Shown: positions 10,066 through 21,251 of the stretch, in pieces
How positions within the stretch are numbered: the first letter of the stretch is position 1
How the letters are laid out: the number at the start of each line of letters is the position of its first letter
DNA from: Hofstenia miamia
Lineage: Eukaryota; Xenacoelomorpha; Acoela
NCBI GenBank assembly: GCA_004352715.1
Contig: SCFE01000069.1
Location: 248,188-312,187 of the forward strand
Direction of reading: 5' to 3'
Length of the DNA: 64,000 nt
The notes under the pieces: model-generated
What the model saw: only the letters and a program-made list of their open reading frames with translations
The model's database searches: none
Told to the model about the DNA's origin: nothing
Position numbers and translations under genes: made by a program

Positions 10066-12095
10066 ATTTCAGCAACTCAGTTTGGAGTTAGAAGAGGTTT
10101 TCAATGAATGATCCACCTATCTAGGCAACAAAATACTGGTGAAATTCTCTTGAAAATCAACATTATGTTGATATTGCAATCTTAGATTTCTCTAAGCATT
10201 TAATTCAATAGACCATAACATTTTAATCAAAAAACCAAAACATATAAGTTTGTCCCAAAATAATAATGGACTAATTGCAAGTTTTTTAAGTAATAGGAAA
10301 CCATTTGTCAAAATTAACTTTCTAATTTCAGACAGGCTCAATATCAAAAAAGGCCTACTTTTTTTTTAATGTCTATGTCAATGATATGAACTATGAAGTT
10401 GCATACAAATTGCAATCTTGTACAATACACAGACAATACTTGTATATTCTACGCCCACAAGTCATTAGATATTTCAATAACACAAGCAGAAAATAACTGC
10501 AAGTGTTTCAATAATGAGAAAATGCAATTTTGCATAAGGAATGCCTCTGCTAACTATAGTTTGCATACAAATAATAATTTGATGATCAAAAATTCAACCA
10601 TTTCTGCAATTGATACTTAAATATGTAGAAATAATTACTTACTCAAAACTCATTTTCTAAACATAATAAATCTATACAGGTAGAAATTGCTGTTGCTATA
10701 AAAATTAATTCTCACGTTTCTGACAAATTACTTCCTCATGGACGGCTATTTCACGCATTTTTTATGATAGATAAGATAAGATATAATCTATATTCATTTG
10801 AATTTTGCAATATAAAATTGATTTAAAAGAATAGTGTCATTTAATTACAAAATACATATAACAAACAAATAAAAACAAATGAGAAAAGTTTACTTTGGAT
10901 AGTTTACTAATTTCGATTTATTTTGTAGCCATTATTATAAAATTTAAATCCTATCCATGATCTACCTGATAAAAACTTTTGCTTCAGTATGAATGATTTT
11001 AGTTCTTCTTGAAATATTTAAGTTGTTTATTATTTTAAATTCTTTTGGTAATTTCGTCCAGTTATAAATTGCAGTATTAATAAAGGATTGACTCATAATA
11101 TTTTTATTAAATTTAAAATGTTAATAGTATTTTTGATTGTTTATTTTGATTTAGACAATGTGTCAAAAATGATATCTCATCATTGAGTGGAATATTATTC
11201 ATGAATTTGAAGAAATATATAATAATATTGTAAAAAATAGATTTAGAAATAAGATCTTTTGTTTTATGAGAGTTTTAATTACAAATATTTAATGCCCATT
11301 TTAGTTGAACTTCAAGCTTTTTAGCATATAAAACTGTGTAGATTAGTATATAAAATATTAACATAGCTTAGCTTGCTCATAACATAACCATGAAACATTT
11401 TAATTATTGTAATTGGGCGTAAATGTTGGGAAATATGGGATATCTTTCTAATGCCAAATCCATTTTTTAATTATAGTATTCATTTGCAGTGTGAAAGTAA
11501 CCTTTGAATCCATTGCTACTCCTCGATATTTAAGCTTATTACAGGTGTAATAGATGCATTACTGAAGTTAATCAAGTAGTCAGTAATGTCTGTTTTTTTC
11601 TAAAGTGTTGTATTATGCAAAATTCAGTTTTTTCACGTTAATACATAATCTATGCATGCTAAAAGGGTTGCTGGTGAGCAACTAAAATTATGGGAGTGTA
11701 TTATTTTCTCATCTGAAGACATTAATTGTAATAAACTGCAGTTGCAATATAAATGAGCCCTCAATGTTTGCAAATGAAATTCTATCAACACCAAAAATTT
11801 TTTTGAAAATGTGTCCTTCTCAACAATTGATGTAAGTCAATATTGCTGCATTCTGCCCTATGATAAGATAAACCTCCATGAATTCAGAGACACTTTCAAT
11901 AGACAAAAATACATTGTCACTAGGTATAGACATAAGTAAAAGAAAACTAGTTTTTAAACTTAGGTATAATGCAATGGAATAATACAACCAATGAAATTAA
12001 GTAAATTAAGAAATTTAAAGAATTCCAAAATTGTGTGAGAAGGTTTATTTTTAAGCAACAAAATCATTTCAGGATGATCTTCACATGGTCCAATT
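10066..12095 (+). mobile_element. decayed non-LTR retrotransposon (Jockey-like RT), interrupted by a nested copy
   Basis: This region aligns throughout with the better preserved copy at 45357-46758. Matches start at the QFGF-type motif (about 10078), pass through a damaged catalytic region now read QYTDNTCIF (YADD changed to YTDN), and end near 12095 at the equivalent of the C-terminal tail. Many stops and frameshifts make it non-coding. The alignment is broken between 10767 and 11673 by a minus-strand insertion and then resumes at TGAGCAACTAAAATTATGGG. The ORF at 10393-10620 is a surviving piece of this RT. Confidence 0.8.
10767..11673 (-). mobile_element. nested non-LTR fragment in inverse orientation
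   Basis: Inserted in the RT relic, on the minus strand, is the 3' portion of a related element. Its 3' end carries the (TCTTA)n-type tail, seen as TAGATAAGATAAGATATAAT at about 10768. Further 5' on the minus strand it encodes a thumb-region YRGVAMDSKVTF equivalent and a C-terminal tail. A short TGA duplication (10765-10767 and 11674-11676) may be the remnant of a target duplication. It is decayed and not expected to be coding. Confidence 0.7.
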
Positions 12096-12648
12096 TCCAC
12101 AAAAGGGCTTACATGATTATGAGAAGTCAATCTATTCTTGTCTGTTTGCTAATTTATGTTTGTAAAGTTGCTGTTTACTTCTCCTAATTAATTATTATGT
12201 TATCTTAAAGGACAGATGCAATGTTGTGGAATACATAATATTATGACACCTTGATTCCAAAGATTGATTATACACCATAGTTAACATGGCCCTCAATTCC
12301 TGATTGTTTGACATGCATCCCAGTCTGTGAACATTTTGTAGTATTACCTCACCACAAATAATTACGTGTGAGCAGGTGAAATAAGACAGGGGACATCACA
12401 CAAAATGACATAATGGCTGATTCATGGATGTTGATGGGAGTGTTGCAATGCCATCTAGTGATTATATAATTACAGACTCATTTTTTAATGTTTGCAATAT
12501 TTCTAGGGGTTTAATATTAATTAATAGTATACATTCAAGCATTAATGTATTTGAAAAATATCATTTTCCTTATACAGGAATCAGCAAATAAATTAATAAA
12601 AGGTGGCAGTACTTTACCCCACAATTTCTCACATATCAGTTTTTTTAC
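12096..12648. other. unassigned AT-rich DNA
   Basis: No gene or repeat boundary can be supported in this stretch. Confidence 0.4.
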
Positions 12649-12741
12649 CTGGATTAAATGACACACATTTCGTTTAAAGGCATTGAAGTCTCTAACATAC
12701 ATTAATTGAAAAAGCATAATTGATTTTTGATTTTCACTCTT
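12649..12741 (-). CDS. candidate internal exon, unidentified gene
   Basis: On the minus strand 93 bp are open between an acceptor preceded by pyrimidines (CTTCGCCTTCATGTAG, ending at 12742) and a donor CAG|GTAAAA at 12648. It encodes 31 residues including FQLMYVRDFNAFKRNV. The length is a multiple of three. It lies on the same strand as the candidate exon at 8095-8214. The product is not recognised. Confidence 0.35.
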
Positions 12742-12753
12742 CTACATGAAGGC

Positions 12754-13230
12754 GAAGTTTGATATAAAAATGTATCTATAGATGTACATAAGATTTTAAT
12801 GCATTGGACAAGATATTAAATAATTTTGAAATTTCATTAGTTTTATAAGTTACATGGAAAAAGAGAATTCCGCATTTCAAAACATAACTACAGGTTAAAA
12901 CAGTAAACAAAAAACAACTTTCACAATTAAACTCTCAAAAAAGACAGATTATTTCATTAAAAAACACATTGTTCTAGTTACCATTTCCACCTGATATCAA
13001 GCTTTGCTGAAATCATACAAATATTTCTAAGATTGAAGTAAATTAAACATGGATAGTCATAAAATGATATTAAGCTTGTCTGCTAATTGTTAAGATCTTT
13101 ACCACATGTTTATGTAAACTGTAGTTGATGATTGGATCAAATGAATTAAGTTATTTTTTATTGGTTTATATGCTAAAAGGTTGTTATAAATAACAGGTAC
13201 TTTGAACACTTTTTTCAATTTTAAATTTGG
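12754..13230. other. unassigned AT-rich DNA
   Basis: No feature is supported. The stretch is AT-rich and lies just upstream of the small-gene copy starting at 13231. Confidence 0.4.
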
Positions 13231-14405
13231 CAATGACTCCAAAAGCTGCTAACAAAGCTCATGGTAAAAAATCTACAGAAGATACACAGAGCAAACAAGA
13301 TGATCTCTAACAACCAAAAAAAATTTGTTTTGAAGCCTATATTACCCAAGACCATGTATTCTGTAAAGACTGTGGGTAAGGTGATTCATCCAGAAATAGT
13401 CAATGATCTCAACAAAATTTCCAAGAAATGCCAGATAAAATATATCCCTTTTACAGAATTAAAAATTGGTGAGTGGCAAAAAATTTGTAATGCATATGGG
13501 AACTGAAAGGGCCCTCGTGCCTGAACCGTCCTAGAGAGTAACCTCCTCGCGGTGGTTCCTGGAGAAGCTACCTCCCAAGGCGAAAGCCAAAGGGTGGTGC
13601 TGAGCTAATACTTGACGGGCACGTCCCTTTGCGGAGTCCTGAACCAAGAGTGGACGTTAAGCAATAGGGTAGAAGAAGATGCCACCATGTGTGCTATGCG
13701 CATGTGGGGGCAGTAATGATGATGTGAGACTGTCTGGTAGTCTAACATTAAGTTGCTGCTTGGTGCCCAGAGTCATAGAGTGCGTCTACGAGGGCAGTAA
13801 TACAGAGATTTTTCTCTGTCTCTGGCCTCTAGATAGGCCTTGGCCAGCATTTGCTGTGCCTTCCTATGAGGGAGCCCTGCTCTGTCATGGGTTTTAGTGT
13901 GGACAGTAGATGCTCACGAGTTACCCAGTTAGTAGCCTTGGTTGGCGAAAGCTGGAGAGGCACAACCCTCTCATGAAGCTCAAGCCTTTGGCTTCACTCC
14001 TGCTGATCAGACTCAACACAGATCAGCAATCTGCGTGCCAGGGGTCGCCAGAGGTCAAGCATGATTAAACCAGCCTTAGTGGTACACTTCTAGGGGTAGT
14101 TCCAGATTTTGATCTGTTGACACACACTCTTCAGTCTGTCAACTGGTAGAGTAACCCCGACCACAGGTAATGCATATAGTCTTCACAAAAAGTATGGTCC
14201 AGCAGTAAAAATTATTCTGGAAAATGGTAACTGCTTCTTCCTGCATAAACATTATGCAGAGAAAGCTATAAGGAAAAATACAAGATGCTTATCAGACTTA
14301 ATATTCAACATTTCAAGGATAAACCACCAATATATTCCAGAGGCAAAGCACAGACTGTATTCAGATTTACCATGTAATTTTATTGTAGAATATATGTACC
14401 AATGA
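13231..14405 (+). pseudogene. small-gene family copy 1, split by a SINE-like insertion
   Basis: Two coding pieces flank the repeat at 13498-14166. The upstream piece (open frame 13261-13506) ends in EWQKICNAY. The downstream piece resumes directly after the TSD, includes VKIILENGNCFFLHKHYAEK, and stops at 14403-14405. The downstream motif is clearly related to the minus-strand copy at 15702-15880/34952-35093, which has LENGFLYFLPKHYGDEI. An ATG at 13233 starts a different frame that closes early, so there is probably also a frameshift near the N-terminus. The function is unknown. The alternating hydrophobic pattern suggests a small beta-rich protein, but an OB-fold-like or DNA-binding role is speculation. 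Confidence 0.65.
13498..14166 (+). mobile_element. SINE-like retroposon, copy 2, with 11-bp target-site duplication
   Basis: A 669-bp block of higher GC content is flanked by exact direct repeats GTAATGCATAT at 13487-13497 and 14167-14177. It is homologous to the inverted copy at 5.6-6.3 kb. There is no credible long ORF; the 72-codon frame at 13679-13897 is part of the repeat. The TSD length fits retroposition by LINE machinery. The TSD is intact in this copy, unlike copy 1, so this insertion may be younger. Confidence 0.85.
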
Positions 14406-14868
14406 TTTTTATTTCAATTGTTAAAAATTAGTACTTGCTAGTGAAACAAAAAACTTGATTTAGGAAACATGCAGTAAATTCCTAGTGCTTAAAATTTATA
14501 ACTATTTTAAAGATATTAACTTATTTTTTTAAATGCAAAACAATGACATACCTCTTTTTAAAAAACAAAAGAAAGTGTTTCACATGGGTTTTTTCTTAAT
14601 GTAAAATTGGCATTTGAATTAAATAACATTTTTTATTAATTAAATCTGAATTTGTATTAAATTTTAAAACTTGCTAAAAATAAAAATAGCAAAAGAAATA
14701 GATATTTGTAATAACTTGATATTATTAGACCAGATGTGAATGAGTGAGGTAAGCTCTTATTCATAAAGCAAATAGCCCTGTTGCTGATGGTGGTGGACTT
14801 TTTGCAAAAGAAATTATATTTACTATTTCACAACAACCATAGATGTTTATTGAACATTTGATTGTAAA
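14406..14868. other. unassigned AT-rich DNA
   Basis: The spacer between small-gene copy 1 and the decayed gene at 14869 holds nothing recognisable. Confidence 0.4.
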
Positions 14869-15374
14869 ATGAGTTATATTCATTCACTCATAAGCTTTCA
14901 AAGTGAGCAGTTTACCCATTTTTCATTGTTTGAAGCCATGAAAAGCAAACATGTATTACTTGAATTGCATGGAAATGCCTATGATAGTGTTTATTGCATC
15001 AATGAATTGTTGAAAAACTTTACATTCTTACAGTATGCTGCTCAAAGGCAATTTTTAACTCTCTCCCATTTCATGTACAAAGGCTTTTAACTGGTATGAG
15101 AGTAACTTCCATTATATTGCATTTACAGAAGGCAATCTCACAAGAAAACAAATGCTTCAATTTATTGATTCACTAAATTTATCAACACAAATGAACACAA
15201 TTTTTGGAGATGTGATGCTATGAACTGTGAATTTCTTAGCTGAATAATCTCACAGCCAGTGGAAAATTTATTGAACTTGGGATATCAGTACCTGGAGAAC
15301 ATGGGGGATTCTACCAGTTGCATAAAAGACTATTACAGATTTTTACATTGAATGAAGACTCACAGTATATTTGA
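14869..15374 (+). pseudogene. decayed gene of unknown function, about 165 codons with frameshifts
   Basis: The first frame (14869-15090) encodes SEQFTHFSLFEAMKSKHVLL and ends in MYKGF. One extra T near 15087 shifts the frame, after which NWYESNFHYIAF continues to 15223. A further shift leads to GKFIELGISVPGEHGGFYQL and a final TGA at 15372-15374. The three consecutive coding-like frames read as one protein with two frame breaks, so I treat it as a pseudogene. No family is recognised. It lies between two members of the small-gene family and could come from the same source element. Confidence 0.5.
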
Positions 15375-15701
15375 TATTAGTAGTAAATGTAAATTTAAGA
15401 AATTCATTGTGAGATCTCTACTGCAAAGTGAAATACAGAGCAAATGATTTTATTTTTTACTACTTTCTTAAAACCATTATTTATTTGTTCATGGTATAAA
15501 GGAAAATTATATTTTTTCAAATACATTAACAAATTAACATTAACTATTAATTCCCAAAAACCATGTAATTTATGCAAAGAATTATATGGAAAATGTTAAT
15601 TATCTATTTTTAAAAATTTATAATGATTTGAGCTTATAATAATTTTTTGCTACATGCAGAAAGAATGGAAAAAACATATATGAAACAGTGTTTTATTATT
15701 T
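15375..15701. other. unassigned AT-rich spacer
   Basis: Nothing is supported here. It includes the region immediately 3' of the minus-strand small gene, which ends at 15702. Confidence 0.4.
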
Positions 15702-15880
15702 TCAAAAAGTTAAGTTTTTACAAAATTTTAATACAATATGCCTTCTTTTGCATTGCATAAATACTAAATCATCATCAGGAAAGAGTTTTTTGTCTTCCAA
15801 GTGTTTGTAATTCTTGCAAATTTCATCTCCATAGTGTTTGGGTAGAAAGTAGAGGAATCCATTCTCAAGTTTAACTTTTA
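15702..15880 (-). pseudogene. small-gene family copy 2, 3' part (interrupted by LTR element A)
   Basis: This is the C-terminal coding part on the minus strand. It includes LENGFLYFLPKHYGDEI and KRRHIVLKF and stops at TGA 15702-15704. The reading frame runs directly into the left LTR of element A at 15885. The N-terminal part is on the far side of the 19-kb insertion at 34952-35093. Counting the ATAT target duplication once, the two parts total 321 bp (106 codons plus stop) with no frame break. The function is unknown. It is related to copy 1 at 13.2-14.4 kb. Confidence 0.75.
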
Positions 15881-15884
15881 ATAT
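15881..15884. repeat. target-site duplication ATAT, left
   Basis: ATAT immediately precedes the left LTR (TGTAAC...) and is repeated right after the right LTR at 34952-34955. A 5-bp reading, with AATAT on both sides, is possible if the LTR is taken to end one base earlier. Confidence 0.8.
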
Positions 15885-17212
15885 TGTAACATAATCCAAT
15901 CATGTGTGGTCAAGTTAAGAGAAATGAAGGAAAGAACTAAGACTAAAATGTTGAATAAATATTTATTGTAAACACATGATTATGATTAGTTAATTCATTT
16001 GTAAAATTACAATGCAGTATTTTTGCATATTAATTAATTTGGCAATGTATTTGACAAATGGTGAATGACTGAAGTCACAAACTCTAATTAATGCTGATGT
16101 GCGTAATCAGCAATCAGCAGACAAAGGAAAATCAGAGAATCAAAATTTGTCAACAACTTAGATTAACAGGTACTAGCCAAATATTTGAATGTTTATTAAT
16201 TGCAAGTATAAAAGTAGTGTGATTTATTATTTTGGTGATAACATTAATTCATTGGATTTACTTTGCTTTTCTTTGCCAGGTTATTTTATTAATTTTCATG
16301 GAAAGCTAAATGTTTGAGCAATAGGGTATTCGAGACAGTGGTCCACGATTTCATTTAACAGGAGCTTCATAATAGCTTTGCACCAACAGTAATTTGTTTG
16401 CCATTCAAACAGCTGTGTGGCTGGTAGACAGTGCTTACCCAATGTGCTCTTAAGTTAGGTGTAAGGATATGGGTTTTTATTCATATTAGCTTTTCTATCT
16501 TGCATTGTTCATATTATTACATTATGTTGTTTTATTTAGCCCTCATAGGAAATTACAGAACTTGTTTGTATTATCTTGTATTGATTTCATTATGTGTAAT
16601 TACAAACAGACCAAAGTACCAATGACTTCCCCTTTTTGTTATGGCCGCATTGGTTGTTCACATGTACTTTAGGTTAACATGTATTAATTTATATGTGAGG
16701 ATATTACATGTAAGCAAGCATAACAAGCTAATGCATCCTGGTTGTGAATTCCACTTATATTACAACTTTGGTGATAAAAAGAACAATCAATGCACTAAAT
16801 TAATAAGTTATCGTACACTGTCACTATCATATTTTTGCACACTATTTCACTACACTGAGTCACTGGTGTTGTGGTTCGTGTTTCTCTCAATGTTCAAGTG
16901 TCAGCTGGAATTAATCATTATATTGTAATTCTTTGGTTCTTCTTTGTGCTTTGCTTCAGGTCAGGTATTTAACCCTGTACATTGTATCATCTATCTCTTG
17001 TTTTGTATCTAAAATACAGTTGTTAGTTTTCTTACCAATACTAGTTGAACAGATATTATTTCAATTAATAAGCAACTCAAATTTAGAATGAAAGAAAAGA
17101 GATGGAAAGTTGGAATCTGTCGCCTACTGTACTAGTCAAGGAGGGAAAAATGTTACAGAGGCTCCTAAATTAAGTTAAGCTTTATTAGTTGGAAGGTTGT
17201 CAAGATTCTACA
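15885..17212 (+). repeat. 5' LTR of element A (1328 bp)
   Basis: The LTR begins TGTAACATAATCC and ends AAGATTCTACA, so it has canonical TG...CA ends. It is repeated at 33625-34951 with modest substitution differences. The open frames inside (16431-16625, 16641-16928) also occur in the right LTR and are not considered genes. The primer-binding site follows directly. Confidence 0.9.
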
Positions 17213-17230
17213 TGGCGACCAAGACAGGCC
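17213..17230 (+). promoter_or_regulatory. primer-binding site of element A
   Basis: TGGCGACCAAGACAGG lies immediately after the 5' LTR. TGG pairs with a tRNA CCA end. Element B has the related TGGTGACCCTGACG in the same position. Which tRNA is used is not decided. Confidence 0.7.
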
Positions 17231-17462
17231 CCCAACAGTGCAAAGGGAAGATTTGAGTTAAGATAGTTGTTTCTTCTCGAATCACTAGAACTGGAGAGAA
17301 AATCAGAAAAGAAAAAGATGGAATTGATGGAAATGAATCAGTAGTGACTTGGAAAAGAAAAAAGAAGAGAAAAGGAGGGAATGAATAATTAATACCAGAC
17401 TGGAGCACAGAAAAAATTTAGAAAGGGACTAACCAGAAGAATACTCAAAGCTAAAATGAAAA

Positions 17463-19075
17463 ATGGTTCATTCAAAGAAAAAAACTAAGAGTAAACCCAG
17501 AATTCAAAAAACTCCTCAGATGAGGAATACTCCCAAAACACAAGATGTGAATATGTCCCCTGAAAGTGAACAATCCCCAATGGAGCAGGTATTGCAACCA
17601 GCAGAGTTAACCAATGATCTCACTGAAATTCAGTTAATGGAAGTTATCAAAAACAATTCAAAAGAAAGAGAAGAGTTGACTAAACAAATAGAGCAACTGA
17701 AGGAAAGAATGATAGAAGTGGAGATAAATAATGCTGAAAAAGAAAGATTAATATACTAACTAAAAGAAGACACAAGTCTTTGGTTAACAGAACAAAGAAA
17801 TTTGTTCCAGCAACAAATTGAGAAGTTGACAGAAGTAAACAAAGAGATAAAAATTCAAAGCAAACGCTTACAGAAAATGATGACCAAGTTGCATTAAGAA
17901 AATGTAAGATTAAGAGAGGAGAATATAGTCAAAAAATTGGAAATTGATAACTTAAAAGATGAATTACGGTTAATTGAATTAAAGAAAGGTGAAATAAAAA
18001 TGATAGAGAATGTTGTAGTGGAAAAACTGCATGAGTTAAACAAAGCAAGACCACAGATAGAAGCAATGATAGAAGATTATAAAAATTCACAAACTGAAGA
18101 AGAATTTATAGCAAAGTTAGTGGAAAATGTGACGAAACAAGTTAAAGAAAACTGTGAGAAACCAATAGAAAACAAACCAATATTTCAAAACACTATATTA
18201 TCAGAGGATGATGACAACAATACATTGGTATGTAAGGTGATATTACCTAAATTCACAGGAAGAGTTGATAACTATTCACCCACATTTAATGAATGGTTGG
18301 AAATTTTCGAAATGAGCATGAAGGAAAGAAAAGTTACGTAACAAAGAGCAGCAGCAAGATTCCCCTTATACTTAAGTGGTGCTGCATATCAGCATTATTT
18401 GGTACTAGAGACACAAATTAAGATGGACTATAAAAAATTGATAGGTGAATATCAGCAATATTACAATGTTGAAAGTTTTAAAAGTCAGTACAGAATGTTG
18501 TTGAATGGACTAAAGATGAATAGTAGGGATGATCTACAAAACTGTATGTCTCAGGTGGAAAGATTATTGAAACTTAGTTCTAGACAACAAAGGTATTCGA
18601 AGTACGATTTATTTGCACATATTAGCAAAGTGTTACCAGAGGCGATCTGAACGCAATTTCAGATTAAGTGTGATGCAGATGACTCGCTGGATAAAATGAT
18701 TAGGAAAGGCCTTGCAATACAAATCATGATGGAGAGTAATGAGAGGATTAGTGAAAAATCAACAATTGCAAAACAAACAATAAATCGGACAATGTCAATA
18801 TTCAACAAACTGACAAGTAAACCAATAATCAAGAAATCAGGAGAAGAATTGGTAAAAATAAAATTAAAGGATGGGACAATAAAACAGATAAAAAGAAAAG
18901 ATCTGAAATGTCAGATGTGTGGTAACAAAGAGCACACAAAAAATATTGTAAATGGCAAATCAATTGGATAGAAGAGGAGGATGCAGATTTTGATGAAGAA
19001 GATTTGATGGAAAATGAAGATGAACAAGAAGAAGAGGAAGAAGTTGAATCAACGGAAATGGAAAATTTAAACTAG
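17463..19075 (+). pseudogene. element A gag with in-frame stops
   Basis: The frame starting at ATG 17463 is one continuous gag broken by stops near 17757, 17895, 18339 and 18648 (the last TGA). The N-terminal 250 or so residues are Glu/Lys/Gln-rich and predicted coiled coil (for example KEREELTKQIEQLKERM). A capsid-like segment follows (LPKFTGRVDNYSPTFNEWLE, then QYRMLLNGLKM). A zinc knuckle CQMC...H begins near 18908, but one missing A in the A-run after the His shifts the frame and removes the last Cys. The acidic C-terminal tail (EEEEEVESTEMENLN) ends at TAG 19073-19075. Element B gag is organised the same way. Confidence 0.8.
19066..19072 (+). promoter_or_regulatory. -1 programmed frameshift heptamer TTTAAAC at gag-pro junction (A)
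   Basis: In the gag frame the codons read AAT TTA AAC TAG, so T-TTA-AAC is exactly in X-XXY-YYZ register and sits directly before the gag stop. A -1 shift enters the protease frame at CTA GAG GGA GCA CCA. A short GGAG/CTCC stem 5 nt downstream is visible but weak. Element B has TTTAAAT at the equivalent point. Confidence 0.75.
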
Positions 19076-20096
19076 AGGGAGCACCATCTCCAAAAAAACG
19101 AGCACCTGTATTAATAGTAACTGATCTGCTAAAAACAAACACAATAACAGTTGTGATTAATGGAGTAATGGTAGATGCAACAGGGGATACTGGAGCAGTA
19201 ATTTTGATAATAACTGATGAATGTGCAACAAAAGTTAGATTTCAGAGAAAGCAGTTAAACAACGAGAAATATAGATTGATAAACACATCAGGAGATTACA
19301 TAGATGTGAAAGGTAAATTGGAAAATATACCCATAAGAGTGGCAAATATTACATTTTACCAAACATTTACAGTAATCGATACTGAGAAAAATCAATTACC
19401 ATATGAAGTGATACTTGGAAATGATTTTCTAACAGAGAATAAGTGTATCATAGATTACAATAATAGAACAATAACAGTGCAAGAGGAAGTAATAACGACT
19501 TATGAAGATCAAAATGTGGATGATACAATAATGTTTAAGTTGATGCAAGATGTGAGAATATTGCCAAACAACTGGAAGATGTGTGAAATTGAAACAATGG
19601 ACAAAGTAAATATAGAGATAATGATTTATAGTCAAGTGGGTATAAATATGAAGAGATTGTTGATACCATCAAGTTTATGTACAATAAAAGAAGATAAAGG
19701 ATGGATACCAGTGCTAAATGCAACAACAAACCACATAGTCAACATAAACAAAGAAAAAGTGACTATAAAAGGAAAACAAGTGAAATCTGAAAAACAGATG
19801 GTGAATAAAATAATCAATATAATAGCAGAAAAGGAAAGGCAGACATTTCAGATACCAGAAATTAAAGAAGAAGAGTATCAACACTTAAATGGGAACGAAA
19901 AAGAAGAGTTAATAAGAATTCTGAACAAGCACAACAAAATATTTAATTTTGGCAAAATTAGTGTAGGAAATGCGATTGGAAAAACGCATAAGATAATTAC
20001 CACAACAGATGAGCCAATCAGGTTACCCTGTAGAAGAATACCAGAGAACTTGAAAGAAAATTACAACATGATTCCAAATGAATTAATTGCTAATAA
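19073..20096 (+). pseudogene. element A protease and start of reverse transcriptase
   Basis: In the -1 frame relative to gag, the aspartic protease follows, with active-site GDTGA (in VDATGDTGAVI) and ILGNDFL downstream. A linker then leads to the first part of RT (KTHKIITTTDEPIRLPCRRI, then ELIANNVI). The frame then breaks at about 20097, where element B begins, so no RT catalytic motif of A remains. Q in the segment NQLPYEVILG aligns with a stop in element B, showing which codon B lost. In the intact form this would be the N-terminal part of a Gag-Pro-Pol precursor. Confidence 0.8.
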
Positions 20097-20962
20097 TGTA
20101 ATATATTTGCATCCCTAAATTGTAAATTGATAATATGTGTCAATTTAGTAACATTGTGACAATAAGCAATGTACAATTAGTGAATTAATATTCTTTGTAT
20201 TCTGATTGGTTGCTCGTCTGAGGAATCCATTTTGTTTGCGTAATTTGAATATTGGACATCGCAGTAGTTTTTAAATATTTTGTTCTGCTATTACTCACCA
20301 TTTGATCACAAGTGAGTGACTGTTTTCTATTATTTGTAAATACTTAAATGTGTGATTTCTGTTAATTTAAGTTTTGCTACCCTAGCTTCCAGTTGCTTTT
20401 ATTTAAATTATTATAAATTTCCCCAGCCGTATATTTAACTAACATTACCTTTTAGCATTTTTTAGAAAAGATATTTTTCATAAAGTGCCCCCTTATTATC
20501 TGTTATTATATTTATTATTTTTTATGTATTTGATCACTATGATCAATGCTTAAGGTATCACTTCGGCGAAATGTAGGATAACCAGAGGCTCTAAATGGCC
20601 CTCTGGTTTGACTCCTCTAGTCTAGGTGATAGTAGGTATTAGGTATAAGGATGAGTATGGTTAGGAAGCGCGGTTTGCATGTAGCTATAATTATTGCATT
20701 TTCTCTAGTCTAAAATGAGCTGAGACATTAGGTATTGGAAATGGTTCATTGCTTTGGCCGGAGGCCTGATTCTGTAAGAAGAAGTTTGGAATTAACTTAT
20801 TCTCTGAATACTTATTAACCCTGGAATGAACATGCTCTTGCTTTCTCATTAGATAGAATGACACAATAACTAGTAGTTTCATTGGTTATGTTCTAATATA
20901 TCTAAAGATGGAATGCTTGCTGAGTGTTGCACGTGCTTCTACCACAAGACAAGCATTCTACA
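20097..20962 (+). repeat. 5' LTR of element B (left boundary approximate)
   Basis: The LTR ends AAGCATTCTACA at 20962, very like the end of A's LTR, and is followed by a PBS. The 5' end must lie near where A's pol is broken. TGTAATATAT at 20097 and TGTAAATTG at 20121 are both possible starts. An imperfect hairpin CCAGAGG...CCTCTGG occurs near 20580. The matching 3' LTR is not visible and is presumably in the 29473-30472 gap. Confidence 0.6.
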
Positions 20963-20980
20963 TGGTGACCCTGACGACTC
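20963..20980 (+). promoter_or_regulatory. primer-binding site of element B
   Basis: TGGTGACCCTGACGACTC follows the LTR end directly, in the same position as in A. The priming tRNA is not decided. Confidence 0.65.
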
Positions 20981-21251
20981 TGAATATGTTACCAATGGAT
21001 TTTACCTCTTTGTTTTCTATTAAATAAAGTAATACATTCTCAAAGAGTAATACAAAGAAGAGTTGTTTTTGTTCTTACTGTTTCTATTAACTCCTTACAC
21101 AAATCAGTACAGAAATCAAAAACCTTAGCCGCAGCGCTGCAGCCAACCTCTAACTCAAGATCAACTTAATTGGTACTAAATGCTAGCTAAAGAGTCATAC
21201 CAACTACCATTTCAGTTTCAGTTATCTTACTATAGCCCATTCGATATCACA

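Noticed and set aside
16431-16928. ORFs of 64 and 95 codons
   Set aside because: They are inside the 5' LTR of element A; a version of the second recurs in the 3' LTR only because the LTRs are copies.
18938-18952. Run of A in the gag zinc knuckle of element A read as a -1 frameshift site
   Set aside because: A shift here would restore the last Cys and the acidic gag tail, but element B encodes the same parts without any shift, so a one-base deletion in A is the simpler explanation.
19429-19817. Minus-strand hydrophobic ORFs
   Set aside because: They are shadows of the Lys/Ile-rich plus-strand pol frame.
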